Assembly: GCA_905235995.1 (NCBI GenBank) | Contig: CAJONI010000065.1 | Coordinates: forward strand, 1-35,510 | Reading direction: 5' to 3' | Length of the DNA stretch: 35,510 bases | Source: an uncultured Bacteroidales bacterium | GTDB taxonomy: Bacteria; Bacteroidota; Bacteroidia; Bacteroidales; UBA932 | In this document: positions 15,209-21,644 of the stretch, piece by piece | How positions within the stretch are numbered: position 1 is the first letter of the stretch | How the letters are laid out: every line of letters starts with the position of its first letter | The notes under the pieces: model-generated | Database searches by the model: none | Told to the model about the DNA's origin: nothing | The model's input: the letters and a program-made list of their open reading frames with translations, nothing else | Made by a program: the position numbers and the translations under genes

Positions 15209-17103
15209 GCATCAAGACAAAATTCTCATCCAGGCTAAGTCTCTACATAGTTGGCTTCTCGGCCTTGTTGCTTATCGCCGTCATGCTGCTCTACGGCATG
15301 TTTGCAAGGAGCGCCATACAGAACGAGGCACAGGAGAACACCGAAAAGGTGCTTGACAATACCATTCTCGAGATAGAGAAGGTGATCACTGAAGTGGAGC
15401 GGGCTGTCGACAATGTGGACTGGCTGGTCATGCGCAACCTCGGTGACGAGAAATTCCTGTACGAGATCACCCGTGAGGTGGTGCTCGCCAACCCCAATAT
15501 CATAGGCAGCGCCATAGCCTTCGAACCCGGCTACTACAAGGGCAAACCATATTTCGCCCCTTACACCTTCACCAACGCGGAGACCGGGACCACCCGATCC
15601 TTCCAGATGGGAAGCGAGCAGTACGACTATCCGGTCCTCGACTGGTACCAGATTCCCAAGCTGCTCGACAGGCCCTACTGGAGCGAGCCGTATTTTGATG
15701 AAGGCGGTGGCTTCCAGCGCATGTCCACTTACTCCATGCCGCTCAGGGATGCCGAAGGACGGTTCGTCGGAGTCATCACCGCCGACATATCCCTGGAGTG
15801 GCTGTCCCACAAGGTGGCCACGCTCAAGCCTTATGAGCACTCATACACGATGCTCATAGGCCGCAACGGCACCTATATCGCCCATCCCGACAGCTCGAAG
15901 GTGCTCAACGAGACCATATTTTCCGGGCAGATGATCTCAATGGACGAACAGGCCATTGCCCAGGCCCGCGACATGCTCTCAGGCGGCAGGAACTTCATCT
16001 CCTACAAATATCAGGGCCAGGGCAGGTTCACCCTCTACGGACCGCTCAGCAACGGCTGGTGCCTTGCCATGATGTGCTTCTACTCCGACCTCTACAAGGT
16101 CCTGTCGATCATGAACTGGATCATGCTCTCAATACTTATATTAGGTATGACCGTCCTCTTCCTTGGCAGCCGCAGGATCATACGCTATGAGACCAAGCCC
16201 ATAGAGGATTTCAGCAGGGCGGCACTGTCGATAGCAGGAGGTGATTTCCAGACACATATACCGGAGGTCAAGACGGAAGACGAATTGCGCGACCTGAGAG
16301 ATTCACTGTCCTTCATGGTCCGTTCCATCAACGACTACATGGAAAGGCTCAAGAGCACCACTGCTGCCAAGGAGCGATACGAGAGTGAGCTGGGCATCGC
16401 CAGAGACATTCAGATGTCCCTGCTGCCCACCGACTTCCCCCAGATCGAAGGACTGCAGCTATGCGCCCTGGTCCATCCTGCCCGCGAAGTCGGCGGCGAT
16501 CTCTACGACTTCCACATCAACGACAATACGCTCTACTTCGCAGTGGGCGACGTGTCGGGCAAGGGGGTTCCCGCCTCCCTGTTCATGGCCATAACCCGTG
16601 CTGCGTTGCGTTTCGTAGGTGCCATGGGCATGAATATGGCGGATGTCATGTCGCGAGTCAACGACACTCTGTGCGACGGCAACGACGCGGAACTTTTCGT
16701 CACGCTTTTCATAGCCAGGCTCAACCTTGAGACAGGGGAGATGACCTATTGCAACGCGGGCCACAATCCTATCGTCCTGCTTCCTCCCGACGGCAAGGCC
16801 GAATTCCTGCATGCCAGGCCGAACCTGGCCGCAGGCCTGTTCCCGGGCTTCCCTTATCAGGAAGAGAGCATCACCATCACCCCCGGAACCAGCCTCTGTC
16901 TCTACACCGACGGCGTCACCGAGGCAGAGCGTGACGACAAGCGGCAATACGGTGAGGAGAGGCTCCTGGAATGGATGTCATCACAGCCCGGGGACCGCAG
17001 CTCCGCGGCGTTGGTCGCGAGCCTGCTCGAGTCGCTGACAGCCTTCACCGAGGGCGCCGAACAGAACGACGATATAACCATCATGACAATACGTTGGAAA
17101 TAA
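15205..17103 (+). CDS. Membrane sensor phosphatase: dCache-HAMP-SpoIIE (PPM)
   Basis: A 632-residue inner-membrane protein. Membrane helix 1 is at about residues 12-34 and helix 2 at about 299-321. Between them lies a periplasmic double-Cache sensor, recognisable by the DWYQIPKLLDRPYWSEPYFD segment and the repeat of VGVITADISLEWL. A HAMP linker and coiled coil follow (about 322-400), then a SpoIIE/RsbU-type PP2C domain (about 420-632). Metal-binding aspartates are intact: D432 in GGDLYDF, D449 in GDVSGKG, D569 in YTDGVTEAE and D622/D623 in QNDDITIM. It should dephosphorylate the STAS protein encoded 24 bases downstream when its sensor is engaged. The overlap with the binding-protein gene suggests both act in one signalling pathway. 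Confidence 0.93.
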   Translation: MSIKTKFSSRLSLYIVGFSALLLIAVMLLYGMFARSAIQNEAQENTEKVLDNTILEIEKVITEVERAVDNVDWLVMRNLGDEKFLYEITREVVLANPNIIGSAIAFEPGYYKGKPYFAPYTFTNAETGTTRSFQMGSEQYDYPVLDWYQIPKLLDRPYWSEPYFDEGGGFQRMSTYSMPLRDAEGRFVGVITADISLEWLSHKVATLKPYEHSYTMLIGRNGTYIAHPDSSKVLNETIFSGQMISMDEQAIAQARDMLSGGRNFISYKYQGQGRFTLYGPLSNGWCLAMMCFYSDLYKVLSIMNWIMLSILILGMTVLFLGSRRIIRYETKPIEDFSRAALSIAGGDFQTHIPEVKTEDELRDLRDSLSFMVRSINDYMERLKSTTAAKERYESELGIARDIQMSLLPTDFPQIEGLQLCALVHPAREVGGDLYDFHINDNTLYFAVGDVSGKGVPASLFMAITRAALRFVGAMGMNMADVMSRVNDTLCDGNDAELFVTLFIARLNLETGEMTYCNAGHNPIVLLPPDGKAEFLHARPNLAAGLFPGFPYQEESITITPGTSLCLYTDGVTEAERDDKRQYGEERLLEWMSSQPGDRSSAALVASLLESLTAFTEGAEQNDDITIMTIRWK

Positions 17104-17127
17104 TAATAACATAATCATTAAGCTACC

Positions 17128-17430
17128 ATGAACGTAACTATCAATGAAGAGGGTTCCAAGGCCCTCGTGACCCTTGAAGGTCGTCTCGACACCACCAATG
17201 CCGATCAGTTCCAGAAGGACATCACTCCGCTGATGACCGGCTCACACCAGGAAATCGATGTCGACTGCACCGGCATGGAATACACCAGCAGTCAGGGCCT
17301 TCGCATGTTCCTCATGCTCCAGAAGACCGTATCGGCCCGCGGTGCGAAGCTTGTGCTCAAGAACATGAAGCCCCAGGTGAAGGAAGTGTTCGACATCACA
17401 GGCTTTTCGCACATCATTACCATAGTGTGA
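17128..17430 (+). CDS. STAS-domain anti-sigma-factor-antagonist-like protein
   Basis: A 100-residue single STAS domain, the normal size for RsbV and SpoIIAA. The TNADQFQKDI segment and the IDVDCTGMEYTSSQGLRMFL core are typical; Ser55 in YTSSQGLR sits where the phosphorylated serine lies in RsbV/SpoIIAA. It should cycle between a phosphorylated form made by the RsbW-like ATPase (13863) and an unphosphorylated form produced by the SpoIIE phosphatase (15205), and in the latter form capture the ATPase. An alternative is that it binds another kinase or regulates a transport protein. It follows the phosphatase after 24 A/T-rich bases and closes the run. Confidence 0.9.
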   Translation: MNVTINEEGSKALVTLEGRLDTTNADQFQKDITPLMTGSHQEIDVDCTGMEYTSSQGLRMFLMLQKTVSARGAKLVLKNMKPQVKEVFDITGFSHIITIV

Positions 17431-17437
17431 TGGGCTT

Positions 17438-17454
17438 CCGCCGCTGTCGGGCGG
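17438..17454 (+). terminator. Weak hairpin after the STAS gene
   Basis: CCGCC and GGCGG form a five-pair stem around a seven-base loop eight bases after the STAS stop codon. The following bases (TCTTGTTGG) are only partly T-rich, so an intrinsic terminator is possible but weak. Confidence 0.3.
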
Positions 17455-17494
17455 TCTTGTTGGCAAAGTGTTGATAAAGTTTTTTTGCCAGGGC

Positions 17495-17525
17495 ATTGTT
17501 TTTTGCAAAGCTTGCCATATATTTG
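17495..17525 (+). promoter_or_regulatory. uraA promoter (-33 ATTG, -7 TATATTTG)
   Basis: ATTG at 17495-17498 and TATATTTG at 17518-17525 are 19 bases apart, matching the Bacteroidetes promoter layout. The -7 box ends 14 bases before the ATG at 17540, giving a short leader. TTGCCA motifs at 17485-17490 and 17512-17517 and the inverted TGGCAA at 17461-17466 flank it and may bind a regulator. Confidence 0.65.
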
Positions 17526-17539
17526 CGAAAAAATTTTCT

Positions 17540-18931
17540 ATGTCCAAATCCATCAACAACCAAGCCATCTACGACGCCCGTACGCTCGGCAAACCCAAAA
17601 TGACGTTGCTCGGTCTCCAGCATCTCTTCGCGATGTTCGGGGCAACGGTCCTGGTTCCCGTGATTACAGGGTTGTCGGTATCGGCAACCCTTCTTTTTGC
17701 CGGTATGGGAACCCTTCTGTTCCACCTCCTCACCAAATGGAAGGTACCTGCCTTCCTGGGTTCCTCCTTCGCATTCCTCGGCGGTTACGCCGCGGTGGTC
17801 CAGGTGGGCACCGAACAGGGTCTCACTGTTGCTGAATCGCTTCCTTACGCCTGCATAGGCGTGGCATGCGCAGGTCTGATGTATTTCGTGCTTGCCGGTC
17901 TCTTCGCTGCCTACGGCCCCAAGAAGGTCATGAGGTTCTTCCCTCCGGTGGTCACCGGCCCCATCATCATCGCCATCGGCCTTACGCTCTCCGGCTCCGC
18001 CATCGCCAACTGCAACACGAACTGGTGGATAGCCCTGCTGGCCATCGCCATCATCGTCGTGTGCAACATCTGGGGCAAGGGCATGGTCAGGATCGTCCCC
18101 ATCCTCATGGGTGTGCTGGGCTCCTACATCGTGGCGGCCTGCTTCGGCCTGTGCGATTTCAGCGGCGTGAAGGAAGCATCCTGGCTTGGAACTCCGTTCC
18201 ATATGCAGGACACGGCTTTCGCTGTCGTAAAGAACCCCAACTGGGGCCTCGTAGTGGCGGCCATCATCGCCATCCTGCCCATCTCGCTGGCAACGATGGT
18301 CGAGCATATCGGCGACATGTGCGCCATCTCCTCGACCACCGGCGAGAACTATCTTGAGGATCCGGGCCTGCACCGTACCCTGATGGGCGACGGCTGCGCC
18401 ACCATCCTGGCTTCGCTCTTCGGTGCCCCCGCCAACACCACCTACGGCGAGAACACCGGCGTGCTCAACCTCACCCGCGTCTTCGACCCCCGCGTGATCC
18501 GTCTGGCCGCCATCTTCGCCGTCCTGCTGAGCTTCTGCCCGAAGTTCGCCGCGCTGATCGGCGCGATGCCCGCCGCCACCATCGGAGGCGTCAGCCTGGT
18601 ACTCTACGGTATGATCTCCGCCGTGGGTGTGCGAAACCTCGTGGACAACAAGGTCGACCTCACGATTTCCCGCAACCTCATCATCGCTGCCCTCATCCTT
18701 GTGCTGGCCATCGGTATCAAGTACGGCGCCAATGACTCGATTTCCATCGGCTTCAGCTCGCTCAGCGGCCTGGCCGTCGCGGCTCTCGTGGGCATCGTCC
18801 TCAACGCGATCCTCCCTGGCAAGGACTACGAATTCGGCTCGAACCTACGCGGCGACATCACCGTCAACCTGGGCGGTTCTACCCGCAACCCCAACTGGCG
18901 CGAGGAGCATCCCGAGCATGCCAAACTTTAA
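17540..18931 (+). CDS. uraA: Uracil permease (NCS2 family, UraA type)
   Basis: A 463-residue inner-membrane nucleobase:cation symporter. The frame extends upstream to 17468, but the ATG at 17540 is chosen because the promoter -7 box lies at 17518-17525 and MSKSINNQAIYDARTLGKPK is a natural N-terminus. The TTYGENTGVLNLTRVFDP segment, with Glu304, is the substrate-binding signature of uracil permeases; xanthine/uric-acid NCS2 members have a Gln-containing motif instead. About 14 membrane segments are expected, as in UraA. It should import uracil with protons. It stands alone behind its own promoter, but a DUF5020 outer-membrane protein and a purine permease follow, making a nucleobase uptake block. 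Confidence 0.92.
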   Translation: MSKSINNQAIYDARTLGKPKMTLLGLQHLFAMFGATVLVPVITGLSVSATLLFAGMGTLLFHLLTKWKVPAFLGSSFAFLGGYAAVVQVGTEQGLTVAESLPYACIGVACAGLMYFVLAGLFAAYGPKKVMRFFPPVVTGPIIIAIGLTLSGSAIANCNTNWWIALLAIAIIVVCNIWGKGMVRIVPILMGVLGSYIVAACFGLCDFSGVKEASWLGTPFHMQDTAFAVVKNPNWGLVVAAIIAILPISLATMVEHIGDMCAISSTTGENYLEDPGLHRTLMGDGCATILASLFGAPANTTYGENTGVLNLTRVFDPRVIRLAAIFAVLLSFCPKFAALIGAMPAATIGGVSLVLYGMISAVGVRNLVDNKVDLTISRNLIIAALILVLAIGIKYGANDSISIGFSSLSGLAVAALVGIVLNAILPGKDYEFGSNLRGDITVNLGGSTRNPNWREEHPEHAKL

Positions 18932-18973
18932 CCCAAGCAACCATTTAACCCAAAACATAATCTTTCACAATCC

Positions 18974-19699
18974 ATGAAAAAGAAACTCTTTGTCGCACTG
19001 CTGCTCTGCACCGTAGCTTTCACTACGGCCAACGCTCAGACCAACATCCAGGTTTTCTACGATTTCGGCAAGGACCGCCAGCAGATCACCACGACCATTG
19101 AAGGTTTCTATACCGACAAGGGCGGTAACACTTTCTTCTTCGTCGACCACGACTTCGCACTGAAGAAATCAATGGGGGACACCCAGTCTCCTGCCGGCAC
19201 CTATATGGAAGTCGCACGCTGCCTCAACTTCTGGCAGAACAGCCCCGTGTCGTTCCTCAGCGCCCACGTTGAGTACAATGGCGGTGCATATAAGGGATAT
19301 GGCATCAACCACGCATTCCTGGCCGGTGCCGACTTTTTCCTTCACAGCAAGGACTATCGCAACACCCTCAACCTGAAGGTGCTGTATAAAGGTATCCTGA
19401 AGACGGCCCAGAGAGTGCCCATGCAGTTCACGGCCGTGTGGGGCCTGCAGGACATCTTCGGCGCGAAAGGCCTCCGCTTCAGTGGTTTCGCTGATTTCTG
19501 GTGGGAAGATCACGTGGTGACCGGCAAGGATATGTCCGCTTCGCTGTCGCACGTCGTATTCCTCTCCGAACCGCAGCTCTGGTACGATTGCGGTACCGAG
19601 CACTTCAATATCGGCGGCGAGGTTGAACTCAGCTACGATTTCGGCACGACCCGCGGTTTCCGCGCCCGTCCCTGCCTCGGTGTCAAGTGGGTCTTCTAA
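18974..19699 (+). CDS. DUF5020-family Tsx-like outer-membrane protein
   Basis: A 241-residue exported protein with a cleavable signal peptide (MKKKLFVALLLCTVAFTTANA). The mature part is made of alternating beta strands and ends in an aromatic strand (LGVKWVF), as in small outer-membrane barrels. The opening IQVFYDFGKDRQQITTTIEG and the GGNTFFFVDHDF segment fit DUF5020, which is related to the nucleoside channel Tsx. Placement between a uracil permease (42 bases upstream) and a purine permease (11 bases downstream) supports a role letting nucleosides or bases cross the outer membrane. The channel function is inferred from family and context. No clear promoter of its own is seen. Confidence 0.85.
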   Translation: MKKKLFVALLLCTVAFTTANAQTNIQVFYDFGKDRQQITTTIEGFYTDKGGNTFFFVDHDFALKKSMGDTQSPAGTYMEVARCLNFWQNSPVSFLSAHVEYNGGAYKGYGINHAFLAGADFFLHSKDYRNTLNLKVLYKGILKTAQRVPMQFTAVWGLQDIFGAKGLRFSGFADFWWEDHVVTGKDMSASLSHVVFLSEPQLWYDCGTEHFNIGGEVELSYDFGTTRGFRARPCLGVKWVF

Positions 19700-19710
19700 A
19701 AGACTGATGC

Positions 19711-21033
19711 ATGGCTGGTTTCCTCACTAAGGCTTTCGGCTTCAATCCGGAGAAACATGCCGTCCGGACCGAGTTGGTGGCGGGTCTGACGACCTTCCTC
19801 ACGATGGCCTACATCCTGGCCGTCAACCCGGCTATCTTCAGCGCGCTTCCGGGCATGCCCGGAGGCAGCGTTTTCACTGCGACCGCCCTTGCTGCCATCA
19901 TCGCTACGCTGGTGATGGCATTCTGGGCCAAGAAGCCTTTGGCGCTGGCGCCGGGCATGGGCCTGAATGCGTTCTTCGTCTACACGGTCTGCCTGACGAT
20001 GGGCCATACCTGGCAGTTCGCCCTGACGGCGGTGCTCATCGAGGGCCTGATTTTCGTAGTACTTACGCTCACCAGGGTGCGCACATGGATACTTGACGCC
20101 ATTCCCCTGAGCCTCAAGAATGCCATAGGCGCCGGCATAGGCCTGTTCATCGCCTTCATCGGCCTGCAGCATGCGGGCCTGGTGGTGGGCAGCGAAGCTA
20201 CGCTGGTGACCCTCGGTGACGTGACCAAGGGTACCGCGCTGCTCTCCGTGATAGGCATGGTGATCAGCTGCACGCTGGTGATGCTCCATGTCCGTGGCGG
20301 TATCCTCATCGGTATCCTCGCCACTGCCGTCATCGGCATGTTCATCAAGGATCCCGCGACAGGGGAGGCCATCACGCACTTCAACGGCATCATGGCCATG
20401 CCCGACAGCCTGGCTCCCACCGCTTTCCAGTTCGAGTGGCACAGAATCTTCAGCTGGGACATGCTGATAGTCGTGTTCACCTTCCTGTTCATCGACATTT
20501 TCGATACCATGGGAACGGTGATAGGCACGGCCCAGAAAGCCGGCTTCGTAGATGAGAAAGGCCACATCCAGGACGCAGAGAAGGTGTTCATGGCCGACGC
20601 CATCGGCACCATCGCCGGCGCCTGCATGGGTACCTCCACCACCACGACCTATGTCGAGAGCTCGGCGGGTGTGGGCGCCGGCGGACGCACCGGCCTGACG
20701 GCATTCGCCGTCGCGGCCTGCTTCGCCCTTGCGCTCTTCTTCTCGCCCTTGTTCCTCGCCATCCCCGGTGCCGCCACGGCTCCGTCGCTGATCATCGTCG
20801 GCATGATGATGATGCAGCCGGTCACGAGGATCGACTGGACCAACTACCGCGAGAGCATCCCCGCCTTCCTGACACTGATCATGATGCCGCTGACCTACAG
20901 CATCAGCGACGGCATCCTGATCGGCGTGATCTCCTACGTAGTACTCTACGCCCTTACCGGCAAGGCGAAGGAAATCAGTCCCACGATGTGGGTCCTCGCC
21001 GTGCTGTTTGTCCTGAGGTATATATTTGTATAA
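19711..21033 (+). CDS. Hypoxanthine/guanine/adenine permease (NCS2, AzgA type)
   Basis: A 440-residue inner-membrane protein of the AzgA/PbuG group. The start [20 protein letters not shown] and the motif [20 protein letters not shown] are diagnostic for this NCS2 subgroup, which imports purine bases with protons (hypoxanthine, guanine or adenine in characterised members). The exact base cannot be read from the sequence. It starts 11 bases after the DUF5020 gene and ends only 133 bases before purE. Its last codons contain the -7 box of the purine operon (21021-21028), so this coding end also serves as promoter DNA. Confidence 0.92.
   Translation: MAGFLTKAFGFNPEKHAVRTELVAGLTTFLTMAYILAVNPAIFSALPGMPGGSVFTATALAAIIATLVMAFWAKKPLALAPGMGLNAFFVYTVCLTMGHTWQFALTAVLIEGLIFVVLTLTRVRTWILDAIPLSLKNAIGAGIGLFIAFIGLQHAGLVVGSEATLVTLGDVTKGTALLSVIGMVISCTLVMLHVRGGILIGILATAVIGMFIKDPATGEAITHFNGIMAMPDSLAPTAFQFEWHRIFSWDMLIVVFTFLFIDIFDTMGTVIGTAQKAGFVDEKGHIQDAEKVFMADAIGTIAGACMGTSTTTTYVESSAGVGAGGRTGLTAFAVAACFALALFFSPLFLAIPGAATAPSLIIVGMMMMQPVTRIDWTNYRESIPAFLTLIMMPLTYSISDGILIGVISYVVLYALTGKAKEISPTMWVLAVLFVLRYIFV
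21021..21028 (+). promoter_or_regulatory. -7 box of the purine operon, inside the permease gene end
   Basis: TATATTTG is an exact TAnnTTTG match located within the last codons of the purine permease. Transcription would start near 21034, giving purE a leader of about 130 nt, far longer than the other leaders in this window. No clear -33 TTTG is seen at the expected spacing. Confidence 0.6.
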
Positions 21034-21047
21034 TAGTAACGATCATT

Positions 21048-21150
21048 CCGATCGGCGCGCTTGTGCGCAGCAGCGGGTGTTTTTCCGGGCCAAGGCCATT
21101 TTCTCAGGCCTTGGAACGGAAAAACAGAGCAGCGGAGCACAAGCCGTCGG
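21048..21150 (+). promoter_or_regulatory. Structured leader of the purine operon (candidate cis-regulatory RNA)
   Basis: Nested inverted repeats span nearly the whole purE leader. The inner hairpin has arms TGTTTTTCCG (21078-21087) and CGGAAAAACA (21117-21126), a 2x2 internal loop (GG/AA), arms CCAAGGCC (21090-21097) and GGCCTTGG (21107-21114), and a nine-base loop. An outer stem pairs GCTTGTGC (21059-21066) with GCACAAGC (21137-21144), and CCGA/TCGG (21048-21051/21147-21150) can extend it. Purine-rich AGCAGCGG copies face each other in the internal loop. No U-tract follows, so it is not a simple terminator. I do not recognise a known riboswitch class; the ZTP and PRPP consensus cores are not apparent. 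Confidence 0.55.
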
Positions 21151-21166
21151 CGTTAAAAGAAGAAAG

Positions 21167-21634
21167 ATGAAAGTCAGTGTCCTCATGGGGTCGAAGAGCG
21201 ACTGGGAGACGATGAAAGCCGCCTGCGAGACCCTCGAATCGTTTGGAGTCGGATATGAAAAGAAGGTGATCAGCGCACACCGCACCCCGCAGTATTTCAT
21301 GGAATACATGGCCGGCCTGCGCGACCGCGGCTTCGGCATCGTGATAGCCGGGGCAGGCGGAGCCGCCCATCTGCCCGGCATGGCCGCCGCCCTGACGACC
21401 CTGCCCGTGATAGGCATCCCCATCCGCAGCAAAGCGCTCGACGGCATGGATTCCCTGCTTTCCATCGTGCAGATGCCCAGCGGCATACCCGTGGCCACCA
21501 TGGCTATCGACGGTGCGAAGAACGCCGCTCTCTATGCCGTGGGCATACTCGCCCTGCAGGACTCCGCCCTTGCTGCAAAACTGGAAGCCTTCCGCAAGGA
21601 ACAGGCTGAAAAAGTGCTGAATACCGAATTTTAA
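21167..21634 (+). CDS. purE: N5-carboxyaminoimidazole ribonucleotide mutase (class I PurE)
   Basis: A 155-residue enzyme. The frame is open further upstream, but the ATG at 21167 is chosen since [14 protein letters not shown] is the conserved PurE N-terminus and the upstream part runs through the hairpin leader. GSKSDWE, ISAHRTP (with the catalytic His) and [11 protein letters not shown] are the class I signatures. It converts N5-CAIR to CAIR in de novo purine synthesis, forming an octamer in the cytoplasm. PurK, its usual partner, is not in the window. It is the first gene of purE-purL-purM-purN-purH-purD. Confidence 0.96.
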   Translation: MKVSVLMGSKSDWETMKAACETLESFGVGYEKKVISAHRTPQYFMEYMAGLRDRGFGIVIAGAGGAAHLPGMAAALTTLPVIGIPIRSKALDGMDSLLSIVQMPSGIPVATMAIDGAKNAALYAVGILALQDSALAAKLEAFRKEQAEKVLNTEF

Positions 21635-21644
21635 CCCATCGTCC

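Noticed and set aside
21078-21126. Intrinsic terminator for the purine permease
   Set aside because: The hairpin is strong but is followed by GAGCAGCGG, not a T-tract, on either strand.
21026-21166. N-terminal extension of PurE or a short leader peptide
   Set aside because: The frame is open but the predicted residues do not match PurE and lie in the structured leader; no good start site is present. A leader peptide was considered but has no supporting signal.
21034-21166. ZTP, purine or PRPP riboswitch
   Set aside because: The conserved cores I know for these classes are not visible; the region is kept as an unclassified structured leader.
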